The notes: a model not told the origin generated them from the sequence alone. Positions 9,393 through 18,940 are shown, numbered from the stretch's first letter. The stretch is 64,000 bases of DNA from Vreelandella olivaria (GCF_023507745.1 NZ_JALPZO010000039.1:22703-86702), one strand, 5' to 3'. A program made the numbers and translations.

Positions 9393-10271
9393 TTAGCGGT
9401 TGATAGGCAGAGGAGCAGAGCGTCTCGTTTCCTTGCACTCTTGCAGCCTTTCATGAGCTGGCGTTTTTATATTGTTAGTAGGGTCAGAAACACTCGCCAA
9501 GCACGCTTGCCTGGCCGGTGTATAGCCTTCAACAGAGTGTTTAAAACGGGTCATTAATTCATCGCGCAATAGCGCAAAAGCAGGGTCAATCGGGCTACGC
9601 GGATAGGCCAGTTCAATCTCCATTACGCTTTGGAAGGAGCCTGGATTACGGCCCATTACCACCACGCTGTCCCCCATGGTGAGCGCTTCATCAATATCGT
9701 GGGTAACCAGCACCAGGGTGATATTTTTTTCACGGGCAATATGGCGAACCTCAATCTGTAAGTTGCGCCGGGTGAAAGCGTCCAATGCTGAAAATGGCTC
9801 ATCCAACAGAATCACTTCCGGCTCGACGGCCAGTGAGCGTGCCAATGCAACACGCTGCTGCTGGCCACCCGATAAATCCTGAGGACGCGACGATCCTTTA
9901 TCGCTCAGCCCTACCAGTGCCAGCATCTCCTCTACCCGGTGGGAAAGTGCCGCTGTTTTACCAGTGAACTGCAAGCCTAGTGCAACGTTCTGTCGAACAT
10001 TCAGCCAGGGGTAAAGGCCAGGACGTTGAAACATCATGTTCCACTCAGGGTGTGGCTTGGTCACTTGCCTCCCATTAATGCGCACACACCCTTCTGTAGG
10101 AAGCATCAGACCTGCCAGCATGTGTAACAAGGTGGATTTGCCGCAGCCACTTTCACCAATCAAGGCAGTACTACGTCCAGGGGCAATATCAAACACCAGG
10201 TTTTCCAGTACATTTGGCCCTTTTTCACTAAAACGGTGAGTAATGCCATTAATCTGAATCGATGCACCCAT
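9393..10271 (-). CDS. ABC transporter ATP-binding protein, nitrate/sulfonate type
   Basis: ATPase of 292 residues that energises the importer. Walker A GESGCGKS is at 39-46, followed by the signature LSGGQQQR, Walker B VILLDEPF and a switch histidine in LVTHDIDEA. A C-terminal extension of about 50 residues after the conserved core is not needed for ATPase function. The start at 10271 is preferred to 10289 because GAGG lies 9 bases upstream. It is the first gene of the operon, and a -24/-12 promoter lies about 60-75 bases upstream of the ATG. Confidence 0.92.
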   Translation of the reverse strand: MGASIQINGITHRFSEKGPNVLENLVFDIAPGRSTALIGESGCGKSTLLHMLAGLMLPTEGCVRINGRQVTKPHPEWNMMFQRPGLYPWLNVRQNVALGLQFTGKTAALSHRVEEMLALVGLSDKGSSRPQDLSGGQQQRVALARSLAVEPEVILLDEPFSALDAFTRRNLQIEVRHIAREKNITLVLVTHDIDEALTMGDSVVVMGRNPGSFQSVMEIELAYPRSPIDPAFALLRDELMTRFKHSVEGYTPARQACLASVSDPTNNIKTPAHERLQECKETRRSAPLPINR

Positions 10272-10328
10272 GATGAGACCTCTAGCCAAGCATGTTTTAA
10301 GCGGCGAATTAGCGATATGTTTAAACTT

Positions 10329-10346
10329 AGCAAGACTAATGCCGAT
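10329..10346 (-). promoter_or_regulatory. Sigma-54 (-24/-12) promoter of the ABC-transporter operon
   Basis: On the minus strand the sequence reads TCGGCATTAGTCTTGCT, giving GG (10343-10342), ten bases, then GC (10331-10330), with a consensus TTGCT -12 box. A start near 10318 would leave a leader of about 47 bases before the ATPase ATG. Confidence 0.75.
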
Positions 10347-10458
10347 ACTTTATAGCACTTTGATTTAACGACAAAAAAACAAACAACAAGGGCGTCATTT
10401 AACAGCCAGGAGGGTGATTCAGAAGCGATTGCCAGCAGTAAATGATATAGATAGGCTA

Positions 10459-10495
10459 ACAATGTCATCACTTTTGTCGTGATTGTAAACATTGT
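10459..10495. promoter_or_regulatory. Dyads midway between the two sigma-54 promoters, probable activator site
   Basis: ACAATG (10459-10464) is inverted at CATTGT (10490-10495), and inside it ATCAC (10467-10471) is inverted at GTGAT (10479-10483). The two dyads are centred at 10477 and 10475, about 125-130 bases from each -24 box. That is the usual distance for an enhancer of a NifA-type activator and could serve both promoters. Confidence 0.4.
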
Positions 10496-10596
10496 CCAAT
10501 CCAGCGCTTTATTCTTTAACGTTTGATAACTCGCTTTTTCTTCTCGTTGAAAAAAAGTAATTAACAATTAATTAGTTAGATATCATTTTACATAGT

Positions 10597-10612
10597 TTGG
10601 CATGATTTCTGC
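10597..10612 (+). promoter_or_regulatory. Sigma-54 (-24/-12) promoter of the oxidoreductase operon
   Basis: TTGGCATGATTTCTGC has GG (10599-10600), ten bases, then GC (10611-10612), matching the invariant sigma-54 spacing. Transcription would start near 10624, upstream of the ATG at 10689. This excludes a translation start at 10602. Confidence 0.75.
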
Positions 10613-10688
10613 CGTGGTAATCGCAAAGAGACTCGATGTGCCTTCACCGGTGCTATTACCGAATCACATCTTTGCCATAGGCCATATC

Positions 10689-11810
10689 ATGAATGCCATT
10701 ATTGACTTCAACCAGTTAACGGAACACCCGGTATTAGCCGAAATTAAAGCGCTCGTTAACCAACAGTTGGCCCCCCACACTATTGCCATTGATCGGCAAG
10801 GGTACTACCCGAGCGACTTTCTGCATGGGCTGGGGCAACTTGGCGCTTACCGGCATCACCTGGCATCACAACAGCCAGACAGGCAAACAGACCTTACCCA
10901 GGCCATTGCAGTCATGGCTTCTGTATCCCAGGAGTGCATGTCAACGGGGTTCTGCGTTTGGTGCCAAGACACACTGGCGTGGTATTTAGAGCACGCGGAT
11001 GATGAGCGCGTACGCGATAACTGGCTGCCCCTCATCAGTAGCGGAGTGCAATTGGGAGGCACGGGACTATCCAACGCAATGAAACACTTTGCCAGTATTG
11101 AGCCTTTAAAAATCCGGGCAAGGCGGGTTGAAGGCGGTTATCTGGCCAATGGCACTCTGCCATGGGTGTCTAATCTTGATAAACATCATGTATTTGCAGC
11201 CATTTTTCAGTTAGAAGACAGTTCACACAACATTATGGCACTCACTCGCTGCGACCAGCCTGGTTTTCGCCTTCAGCAGTGCGCCGAATTCACTGCGCTG
11301 GAGGGAAGTGGCACCTATGCGTGCCATTTTAAAGATAGCTTTATCCCCGACCAGCAGGTGATCAGCCATGATGTTACGACGCTTATACCCCGAATCCGTT
11401 CGGGCTTTGTGCTGCTCCAGATGGGCATGGGACTGGGTGTGATCCAGGGTTGCATCGATATTATGCGTTCGATGCGTGAAACCCACCAGCACGTTAACTG
11501 CTTTCTCGACGAACAGCCTGAAGCGCTGGAAGAGGCTCTGGATGATGCCTGTAAAGCCACCACCCTATTAGCTAAAGATGCGGTGCATGACGCCTCCAAC
11601 GCTCTGTTTGCTGATGTCTTGCAACTGCGCTACGGAGCCTCAGAGCTTGCTCTGCGGGCTTCTCAAGCTGCCATGCTGCATGCCGGCGCACGTGGTTATC
11701 TTGCCGATGCCCCCGCCCAGCGCAAGCTGCGCGAAGCGTATTTTGTGGCCATTGTGACACCGGCCATGAAGCATATCCGTAAAGAACTTTATCGTTTACA
11801 AGCGGCTTAA
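10689..11810 (+). CDS. Acyl-CoA dehydrogenase-fold flavin oxidoreductase or monooxygenase
   Basis: A 373-residue protein of the acyl-CoA dehydrogenase superfamily, which includes true dehydrogenases and the DszC/SfnB-type flavin monooxygenases of organosulfur metabolism. The flavin-site region GGTGLSNAMKHFA and the C-terminal helical bundle (ASQAAMLHAGARGYL) are recognisable. I cannot assign a catalytic base from sequence alone. The start at 10689 is chosen because an in-frame ATG at 10602 sits inside the sigma-54 promoter. It is followed after 9 bases by the rubredoxin fusion, which could supply or accept its electrons. The importer divergent from it presumably brings in the substrate. Confidence 0.8.
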   Translation: MNAIIDFNQLTEHPVLAEIKALVNQQLAPHTIAIDRQGYYPSDFLHGLGQLGAYRHHLASQQPDRQTDLTQAIAVMASVSQECMSTGFCVWCQDTLAWYLEHADDERVRDNWLPLISSGVQLGGTGLSNAMKHFASIEPLKIRARRVEGGYLANGTLPWVSNLDKHHVFAAIFQLEDSSHNIMALTRCDQPGFRLQQCAEFTALEGSGTYACHFKDSFIPDQQVISHDVTTLIPRIRSGFVLLQMGMGLGVIQGCIDIMRSMRETHQHVNCFLDEQPEALEEALDDACKATTLLAKDAVHDASNALFADVLQLRYGASELALRASQAAMLHAGARGYLADAPAQRKLREAYFVAIVTPAMKHIRKELYRLQAA

Positions 11811-11819
11811 GGAGGCACC

Positions 11820-13244
11820 ATGACGACCTCTGCCGACCGCCCTTACCGCCGTTATTTATGTATTGTTTGTGGCTTTATCTATGACGAATCTCAAGGCGAT
11901 CCAGATGGCGGGCTGCCACCGGGCACACGCTACGAAGATATCCCCGATGATTGGGAATGCCCCGATTGCGGTGTTCGTAAACAGGATTTCGTATTACTAA
12001 CAACAGAGTCACCATCCGGTGCGGCTACCATGCAGCCTGCCACACCATCCAGCGCCCTCCCAAACGAGGCAGAGCAAATAGTGATTGTGGGAGGGGGAAT
12101 GGCGGCCTGGACGCTGGTTGAGAGTATCCGCCAGCGTGATAATAGCGTGCCGATTGTGGTCGTATCGCGCTGTTCCAGCGAGATATATTACAAACCTCAG
12201 CTATCGGCAGCAGCGGCAACTGGCCAATCACCGGACGACCTTGTTATCGCCAGTGGTGAACACCAGGCCAATCGCCTCAATGTTACGCTGGTCGCCCACA
12301 CGCGGGTATTGGGGATCGACCGAGCCAACCGGCGCCTCATTACACCTCGCGGCGGCCTGCCGTACCGCTATCTGGTGCTTGCAGTGGGTGCTCACCAGCC
12401 TAAACCAATACTGTCTGGCAATGCATCACACCAGGTTGTACAGGTTAACGACTTGACCGATTATCGCCTGTTGCGTAAGCAACTGGATGCCCACCCTTCT
12501 GCTCGCGTCGTTATTTTGGGTGCTGGTTTAATTGGCTGTGAATTTGCTGACGATTTATCTGGCGCCGGACATGCGGTCTCCTTGATTGATATGGCGGCAC
12601 ACCCTTTAGCTCGTCTGTTACCTACGGGTCTTAGCCAGCGCCTCGCCGAGCAGTTTCAGCATAGAGGCATCACGCTCTACACCGAAACAACACTGGAGAC
12701 AGTAGAACAGTATGACGGAGGAAGCCTGCGGGTAACCCTGGCTAACGGCCAATGTCTCTATGCTGATGCCGTGATTAGTGCACTGGGGCTGACCCCTAAC
12801 GTTGCTCTGGCACTGCAAGCCGGCCTGAAGGCGAATAAGGGAGTGGTAGCGGATACCCAGTTGCGTACCTCTGATAGGCATATTTTTGCTTTAGGTGACT
12901 GTGTAGAGCACCAGGCACAGCTGCTGCCTTTCATCAAGCCGCTAAAAGCACAAGCGTCTGTTTTAGGGGCACTGCTGTGCGGTGAGAATACTCATTACTC
13001 CGGCATCCCATCGACAATTATTATCAAAACCCCCTGCTACCCAATCGCGGTATGGCCACCCCAAGAGCAGGGCGAGTGGGTTGAGCATGTCGCGAATAAG
13101 GAGGGAGCTACGTTTTTGCACTACAGCCGGGACTCAGCTGGCCAACAGCGCTTGACCGGTTTTGCGTTAGCAGGGCCGTACACGCGTGAAGTGCGCCACT
13201 TTGAAGCCCAACTCAGCCAGGTGGCATCCGCCCTCAGGCTATAA
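11820..13244 (+). CDS. Rubredoxin fused to FAD-dependent NAD(P)H:rubredoxin reductase
   Basis: A 474-residue electron-transfer fusion. The rubredoxin domain has its four iron ligands at Cys14, Cys17, Cys47 and Cys50, followed by a linker of about 30 residues. The rest is a pyridine-nucleotide-disulfide reductase-fold enzyme with an FAD-binding GGGMAA at 91-96 and a second nucleotide site (VVILGAGLIGCEFADDL) near 228-246. Such fusions pass electrons from NAD(P)H through FAD to iron. AAGGAGG lies just before the ATG. Being the second gene of the sigma-54 operon, it is probably the partner of the upstream flavoenzyme. It ends in a 6-base convergent overlap with the next gene. Confidence 0.9.
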   Translation: MTTSADRPYRRYLCIVCGFIYDESQGDPDGGLPPGTRYEDIPDDWECPDCGVRKQDFVLLTTESPSGAATMQPATPSSALPNEAEQIVIVGGGMAAWTLVESIRQRDNSVPIVVVSRCSSEIYYKPQLSAAAATGQSPDDLVIASGEHQANRLNVTLVAHTRVLGIDRANRRLITPRGGLPYRYLVLAVGAHQPKPILSGNASHQVVQVNDLTDYRLLRKQLDAHPSARVVILGAGLIGCEFADDLSGAGHAVSLIDMAAHPLARLLPTGLSQRLAEQFQHRGITLYTETTLETVEQYDGGSLRVTLANGQCLYADAVISALGLTPNVALALQAGLKANKGVVADTQLRTSDRHIFALGDCVEHQAQLLPFIKPLKAQASVLGALLCGENTHYSGIPSTIIIKTPCYPIAVWPPQEQGEWVEHVANKEGATFLHYSRDSAGQQRLTGFALAGPYTREVRHFEAQLSQVASALRL

Positions 13245-13733
13245 CGGTAAATGCAGGATGGCACCACGTATCTGAAGAGGATCTATCCAGAGTTTGCCTA
13301 AGGTGATAGGAAGTTTGAACCGTCGCTTCCCGGCAGCTCCAGGGTTGAAAAGTAACTTACCATCATGCCACTCATTGCGCGGCTGATGGGAGTGGCCGTG
13401 CAGCACTGCATCACAAGCAGTGTTGGAGTCAAAATCCACAATCCGGTGAACCAGGTGAAGGCGCTGCCTATTTACAATGATCGTCTGGTGACATGGTAAC
13501 GCCTCCGCCCACACTGCCGTGTCGATATTCCCCCGCACGCAGTGAACTGGCGCCAGCGTTGCGAGTTTCTCCAGGATCGCTATATCCGCCTCTTTGTTGC
13601 CTACATCCCCCAGGTGCAGGATTAACTCGCACTCTGCCAGCAACACTAGCACTTCGTCGCGCAGTAACCCATGGGTATCGGCAATGACCCCCACAGGAGA
13701 AGTGACGTTATAGCGCGCTATGGATGAGTTCAT
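13239..13733 (-). CDS. YfcE/MJ0936-type metallophosphoesterase
   Basis: A 164-residue single-domain calcineurin-like phosphoesterase, normal length for the YfcE/MJ0936 family that hydrolyses phosphodiesters with two metal ions. Metal-binding motifs are in order: DTHG, HLGDVGN, RGNID in place of GNHD, and HGHSHQP. The substrate is unknown for most members. It overlaps the end of the rubredoxin fusion on the opposite strand by six bases and is a single gene. Confidence 0.88.
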   Translation of the reverse strand: MNSSIARYNVTSPVGVIADTHGLLRDEVLVLLAECELILHLGDVGNKEADIAILEKLATLAPVHCVRGNIDTAVWAEALPCHQTIIVNRQRLHLVHRIVDFDSNTACDAVLHGHSHQPRNEWHDGKLLFNPGAAGKRRFKLPITLGKLWIDPLQIRGAILHLPL

Positions 13734-13987
13734 TGATACCCTCGACCACTGTTGAACTGACGTTATGATATCTGTCTTTCCAATTGCAGCCCCGGCCAGA
13801 CAGATAAACGCTCACCACCACCCGTTCAAAAATATCCTTTGCAATGACAAAACGTACGGGCTTCCCCAATCTGTGTATGCTGACGTACATCCACTGATCT
13901 TGGTGGAGTCCTCTCGTTGATCACCGGCCAACTGGGCCGGGACCTTCCTGTCGCCTCCTCTGAGTCCAGACCTGAGGTTTACGACTC

Positions 13988-15127
13988 ATGCTTCCCAGTT
14001 CTCTTAAAGCTATATTCAACGCTGACAGTGGCAATGATGATAGTCGGCAATCCGCCATCGTTTATTGCGAAGCTAACTTCACCCGCATTGACGGCAAAAC
14101 CGCTAACGGCTTAGTCCGCAGCAGCGAACGGTATCGCATTCTGGCAGTCATCGATAGCACAATGGCAGGCAAAGATGCGGGCGTCGCACTCGGTACAGAA
14201 GCCGCAGGTATCCCGATCGTATCAGACCTGCAAGCCGCACTGTTGGCTGCTGACATACGCCCTGATGTGCTTATTTTCGGACTCGCCCCGCTATCCGGCT
14301 TAATGTCCAAAGCGGATCGTTCGGTGGTACTGGACGCGCTTGATGCTGGCATTAGCGTGGTTTCCGGGCTGCACGAGTTTCTAGCCGATGACCCGGAAAT
14401 GGCAGCGGCAGCACTTGCCAATGGCGCAACGCTTCACGATATCCGCCGCCCCCGCCCGACCAAGCATTTGCGCATGTTTGACGGAGCGATTGGCGAGGTT
14501 GACTGCATTCGCATTGCCGTCCTGGGCACAGACGGAGCTATTGGCAAACGTACCACCTCAACCCTTTTAACCCAGGCACTCAACGATGCAGGCATTCGTA
14601 CTGTCATGGTGGGCACCGGACAGACCGGCCTTATGCAGGGGGCTGCCTATGGCGTTGCGCTGGATGCGATCCCCGCCCAGTTCGGTGTAGGCGAACTGGA
14701 GGGAGCCGTGCTCGCCGCCTATGAAGGGGAGCGCCCAGAGGTTATTGTGATTGAGGGTCAGGGCGCGCTTAGCCATCCCGCTTATTTGAGCTCAACCGTC
14801 GTACTGCGCGCAAGCCGTCCCCAGGCCGTTATCATGCAACATGCCCCTGCCCGTATAGTGCTTAGTGACTACCCCGATGTGCCCATGCCCTTGCCTCTTT
14901 CAGAGATTAAGCTCATAGAGCTGTTTGGTGATACTAAAGTGATCGGGCTGGCTATTAATCATGAGAATATGACGCAGGATGAAGTGTTGGCAACTGTACT
15001 CCGTTATAAGCAAGAACTGGGGATACCCGCTACCGATGCACTCTGGCACGATCCCTCCACACTGGTATCCATGGTCACCCAGGCATTCCCAGCTCTACAG
15101 GCACACCAGCAACCGGCAATAGCGTGA
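13988..15127 (+). CDS. dgcN: DUF1611 / DgcN-like D-amino-acid N-acetyltransferase
   Basis: A 379-residue DUF1611 protein with an N-terminal Rossmann-like domain and a C-terminal P-loop domain (Walker A GTDGAIGKRT, about 179-188). The family member DgcN of marine bacteria makes N-acetyl-D-glutamate from D-glutamate, so a similar role in D-amino-acid use is likely. Its usual partner DgcA, an enolase-superfamily racemase, is absent. Instead a PLP racemase gene overlaps its stop by four bases (GTGA). TGAGG precedes the start by about 10 bases. The exact acyl acceptor is an inference. Confidence 0.75.
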   Translation: MLPSSLKAIFNADSGNDDSRQSAIVYCEANFTRIDGKTANGLVRSSERYRILAVIDSTMAGKDAGVALGTEAAGIPIVSDLQAALLAADIRPDVLIFGLAPLSGLMSKADRSVVLDALDAGISVVSGLHEFLADDPEMAAAALANGATLHDIRRPRPTKHLRMFDGAIGEVDCIRIAVLGTDGAIGKRTTSTLLTQALNDAGIRTVMVGTGQTGLMQGAAYGVALDAIPAQFGVGELEGAVLAAYEGERPEVIVIEGQGALSHPAYLSSTVVLRASRPQAVIMQHAPARIVLSDYPDVPMPLPLSEIKLIELFGDTKVIGLAINHENMTQDEVLATVLRYKQELGIPATDALWHDPSTLVSMVTQAFPALQAHQQPAIA

Positions 15128-16179
15128 GTTCGCCGCGGGTCGAGATAAATCTCACCAAGATTGAGCAGAACACTCGTCAGTTAGTGACCATGCTGAACAC
15201 CCAGGGAATCGCCGTCACAGGTATTACCAAGGCAACGTTAGGCTTGCCGAAAGTCGCGCAAGCCATGATGGCAGGTGGCGTGGTTCGGCTGGGGGACTCT
15301 CGTATTGAGAACCTTGAAATACTTACAGCTGCTGGCATCCAGGCCCCCCTTACACTACTGCGCTCCCCTACCCCCGAGCAGGCCGAACGCGCGGTCAGTT
15401 GCGCCAGCATTAGCCAGGTAAGTGAATTAACGGTCATCCAGGCACTGGCGGTGGCGGCCTCTAAACAGGGTAGCATCCATGGCGTAGTGTTAATGGTCGA
15501 GCTAGGAGATCTACGCGAGGGCGTACTACCACATCAGTTGATGGATCTTGCCCAGCATACGCTAAGCACCACCCACATTGAACTGGTGGGTATCGGCACC
15601 AACTTAGCGTGCCGCGCAGGAGTGGTTCCGAGTGCTGATAATATGCACGAGTTATCCCAGCTCGCTAGCCTGCTTGAAAGCACGCTTGGGGTACATTTAT
15701 CCATTATTTCCGGGGGCAATTCGGCCAACCTTTCCTGGGCGATGTCATCCCCTGCTGGCCACATTAATGATCTTCGCCTTGGTGAGTCGATTCTGCTGGG
15801 CTGTGATCCACTCACCAGACGTCCATTAAAAGGGCTACACACCGATGCATTTTCACTGGTGGTGCCAGTAATAGAGTCAATGGCCAAACCCACCACGCCA
15901 CATGGAATCACTGGTGAAGCCGCTTTTGGTGTACCTATTGCCATGCGGGAACGTGGCACAATAATCCAAACCATCGCCTCCATTGGCCGACAGGATATCG
16001 ACCCTGACGGCTTGGTAGCCCCAACCGGCGTCAGTGTACTCGCCGCCAGCAGCGACCACTTAGTGCTTGAAACACACGCCCTTATGGCACCCGGCTCGGA
16101 GCTTCGCTTCGGTCTCAATTATTCAGCACTACTGCGTGCAATGACCTCGCCCTTTGTCACCACCACCTTCATATCTTGA
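15124..16179 (+). CDS. Alanine/ornithine racemase-family PLP enzyme
   Basis: A 351-residue fold-type III PLP enzyme with the alanine-racemase N-terminal barrel. The likely PLP lysine is Lys36 in VTGITKATLG, and the phosphate-binding region resembles SGGNSANL. The family includes ornithine and broad amino-acid racemases. It starts at a GTG that overlaps the stop of the DgcN-like gene, so the two are made together. A PLP enzyme needs a free amino group, so it would act before acetylation, interconverting L and D amino acids, rather than on the acetylated product as DgcA does. Confidence 0.85.
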   Translation: MSSPRVEINLTKIEQNTRQLVTMLNTQGIAVTGITKATLGLPKVAQAMMAGGVVRLGDSRIENLEILTAAGIQAPLTLLRSPTPEQAERAVSCASISQVSELTVIQALAVAASKQGSIHGVVLMVELGDLREGVLPHQLMDLAQHTLSTTHIELVGIGTNLACRAGVVPSADNMHELSQLASLLESTLGVHLSIISGGNSANLSWAMSSPAGHINDLRLGESILLGCDPLTRRPLKGLHTDAFSLVVPVIESMAKPTTPHGITGEAAFGVPIAMRERGTIIQTIASIGRQDIDPDGLVAPTGVSVLAASSDHLVLETHALMAPGSELRFGLNYSALLRAMTSPFVTTTFIS

Positions 16180-16321
16180 GGCGCCTGCTTCACTCATCAG
16201 CCCATTAGATTTTTCACTGTCTATCTAATAAGTTAGGCACCAGCAAGCTATACTGCTATTACGATACGTTGATGACTGATCATTGATGTAATAATAGCAG
16301 CGCACCGCCAGGACGCCGAAT

Positions 16322-17089
16322 ATGACCAACACTCCTCAAAACGCACCTGGGCAAAATTGGGATGTCAGTGGCTATGCCGAGCACGCTCACTTTGTTCCAA
16401 AGCAGGGCATTGACGTTCTCAAACAGTTAGCGCCCCAACCCGGCGAACGCATTTTGGATCTTGGCTGTGGCGATGGCACGTTAACAGCACAGCTAGTACA
16501 ACGAGGAGCCGATGTCCTCGGCATAGACGCTTCAGAAGACATGGTAAATGCGGCGCGGCTGCGTGGTGTGACCGCACGAGTCGTCGATGGTCATCAACTG
16601 CCTTTTGATCATGAGTTTGATGCTGTGTTTAGCAATGCCGCGCTGCATTGGATGCTTGACCCACAGGCGGTGTTAGCCGGTGTTAAGCGAGCCTTGAAGC
16701 CTGGCGGCCGGTTCGTTGCAGAGTTTGGCGGGCACGGCAATGTTGCGGCGATCTGTACCGCACTGATCGCATCGTTACAGTTTCGCGGCATCAGTTCCCG
16801 AGGGCGCCATCCCTGGTACTTTCCAACAACCCAGGAGTACTCGCACCTGCTGCAAACGGTGGGGTTCCGAGTGGAGTCGATTGAGCTTATTCCGCGCCCC
16901 ACCCCATTGCCTACGGGCATGGCTGGCTGGCTTGAAACCTTTGCCAGTCCTTTCTTACACGGGCTTGACGAAGATCTTAAGGTTGCCGTTGTGGATAATA
17001 CAATGAGCCTGCTCGCCCATAGCTTAAGCGATGGGCAAGGTAACTGGACTGCCGACTATGTTCGGCTACGGGTATCAGCCCGCGCCTGA
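16322..17089 (+). CDS. Class I SAM-dependent methyltransferase
   Basis: A 255-residue methyltransferase with motif I LDLGCGDGTL near residue 45, an acidic ribose-binding residue in VLGIDAS, and the post-motif LKPGGRFVAEF. The overall pattern (SNAALHWMLDP) resembles trans-aconitate methyltransferase and UbiE-like enzymes. The substrate cannot be assigned. It stands alone between the racemase and the chemoreceptor gene, with a leader of about 140 bases. Confidence 0.88.
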   Translation: MTNTPQNAPGQNWDVSGYAEHAHFVPKQGIDVLKQLAPQPGERILDLGCGDGTLTAQLVQRGADVLGIDASEDMVNAARLRGVTARVVDGHQLPFDHEFDAVFSNAALHWMLDPQAVLAGVKRALKPGGRFVAEFGGHGNVAAICTALIASLQFRGISSRGRHPWYFPTTQEYSHLLQTVGFRVESIELIPRPTPLPTGMAGWLETFASPFLHGLDEDLKVAVVDNTMSLLAHSLSDGQGNWTADYVRLRVSARA

Positions 17090-17159
17090 AGGGTGCATTA
17101 CGCAGTTGCTGACAGGCCGCTGCATCTAAATCGAAGCAGTGGCCTGTCCCATCTCAATG

Positions 17160-18818
17160 TTAAAACTCATCCCACTCTTCAGTGACGGTTGTTTTCTGGC
17201 GGGTCTGCGGCGTGGCGGCGGCCGTCGATACGACTGCAGGCGCCTGCCCACTGGAGCTGAGGATGCGATTTTCCTCTTCATCCAAACGGAAGGTCGCCAT
17301 CAAATCTGCCAACTGACGAGCCTGACTTTCAAGCGCTCCCGCAGCAGCACTGGTTTGTTGAACCAGCGCTGCATTTTGTTGTGTAACAGAATCCATCTCG
17401 GTTAAGGCGGCATTAATTTGATCGATACCACTGGTTTGCTCTTGGGTCGCCGTTGATATTTCACCCATCAAGGTAGTGACCTGACGGATGGCATCCACCG
17501 TCTGCGTGATAGTGCTGCCACTACGTTCAGCCTGCTCTGCACCACTGCTGATTTTAGACGTTGTCTGCTCTATTAAACCGCGTATTTCACGTGCTGACTC
17601 CGCACTGCGAGTGGCTAACAAACGAACCTCACTGGCCACGACAGCAAATCCACGCCCTTGCTCCCCTGCCCGCGCAGCTTCAACAGAGGCATTCAGCGCT
17701 AATATATTGGTTTGGAATGCTATCGAATCAATTACACCGATAATGTCGTTTACCCTGTCGGCACTGGTGGATATCTCGCGCATTAGCGTCACGGTACGTT
17801 CAACCTCTTCACCACTGATTTCCGCAGACTGGGATGCCGCCACCGATAGCTGATCGGCTTGCTGGGCTATCTCCGCGTTTTTACTTACCGTTGTGGCCAT
17901 TTCTTCCATACTGGACGCCGTTTGCTGTAGAGCTGACGCCTGCTGCTCAGTACGGGAAGACAGGTCCTGGCTACCTGAAGAGATATCACCGGCTCCATTA
18001 AAGACCATTTCGCTACTCCCCCGTAGCGCGGTCACCAGTGCTTTTAGTTTTTCCTGCATCGCTGAGAGACCAATAAAGAGCTGGCCAATTTCATTACGTC
18101 CGCGTTCTTCGATACGGTGGGTTAAATCTCCATCCGCGATTCTGGCGAAATGACCCAGTGCTTCTTGTAGCGGGTTCACGACACCTCGCATCATGGCAAA
18201 ACGGATAACGATTGCTGCCAGTAAAGAAATCACCAGCACGCCCTGGGCAATGAAACCGATAAGGGTGGTTAGGTTATCCACCTGGTGTATAACATGTTGG
18301 CCATGTGCCTCGGTATACGCTACAAAGTCACTCATTGCCCTATCCAGATTCATTCCCAGGGCACCAATCTCCTCCTGGCGGCGCTGTATCTGAAACGGTG
18401 CAGCCTCCAGCAAAGGTACGAGACCCTCGGTGACGAATGCATGGTAGGCATCCACTATTTCATCATGGTGCACCGCCAATTCACTTTCCGGTGTCACTGG
18501 CACGGCTTGAAACGACTCAAAACGCGCCTGGGATGCAGCAACCGCTTCGACGGCCCTCGTCAGGCTCTCCTGTCCTCTTTCAGGGTCCCCCTGCGCGCTT
18601 AAACTCGCGTAGCGATCTAGAAATGTTTGTGCTCTTAACGCATGTACCTGAGTACGATTGGCGACACTGGCTAAGCGAACATTCGTCTCATTCAGCTCTT
18701 CCAATGCTAGTTGACTGGTATGGTTGGCATAAAACCCCAGCCCACTGATCATGCCTATCATGACGACTAGCAGCGCCAGGGCAACGGTCACACTCCACTT
18801 GATGGATAGGTGCTTCAT
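17160..18818 (-). CDS. Methyl-accepting chemotaxis protein with C-terminal pentapeptide
   Basis: A 552-residue chemoreceptor. A first membrane helix (about 10-30), a helical periplasmic domain of about 150 residues of the four-helix-bundle type, a second helix near 185-205, HAMP, then the cytoplasmic signalling hairpin with the conserved [20 protein letters not shown] tip. It ends in EWDEF, an xWxxF tail of the type that tethers CheR/CheB, so it should adapt efficiently and may help low-abundance receptors. The start at 18818 is preferred to one 135 bases upstream because AAGGGA precedes it and the first helix follows directly. The ligand is unknown. Confidence 0.92.
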   Translation of the reverse strand: MKHLSIKWSVTVALALLVVMIGMISGLGFYANHTSQLALEELNETNVRLASVANRTQVHALRAQTFLDRYASLSAQGDPERGQESLTRAVEAVAASQARFESFQAVPVTPESELAVHHDEIVDAYHAFVTEGLVPLLEAAPFQIQRRQEEIGALGMNLDRAMSDFVAYTEAHGQHVIHQVDNLTTLIGFIAQGVLVISLLAAIVIRFAMMRGVVNPLQEALGHFARIADGDLTHRIEERGRNEIGQLFIGLSAMQEKLKALVTALRGSSEMVFNGAGDISSGSQDLSSRTEQQASALQQTASSMEEMATTVSKNAEIAQQADQLSVAASQSAEISGEEVERTVTLMREISTSADRVNDIIGVIDSIAFQTNILALNASVEAARAGEQGRGFAVVASEVRLLATRSAESAREIRGLIEQTTSKISSGAEQAERSGSTITQTVDAIRQVTTLMGEISTATQEQTSGIDQINAALTEMDSVTQQNAALVQQTSAAAGALESQARQLADLMATFRLDEEENRILSSSGQAPAVVSTAAATPQTRQKTTVTEEWDEF

Positions 18819-18940
18819 GGGTCGAGTTCCCTTATGTTTTATAAATAGTTGTCCCCCCAAGCAAACAGAGTAAAGCATGATGCATCGTAATACGGCGCCC
18901 CCTAGACCTTTGTATAACGGTGTTTTGTATATCCTCAGCC

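Noticed and set aside
15534..16118. A 194-codon open frame on the minus strand
   Set aside because: Antisense to the PLP racemase gene, no ribosome binding site and low-complexity composition.
18819..18940. A flagellar sigma-28 promoter before the first chemoreceptor
   Set aside because: CAAAG and GCCGTATT occur, but the spacer is about 11 bases rather than 15.
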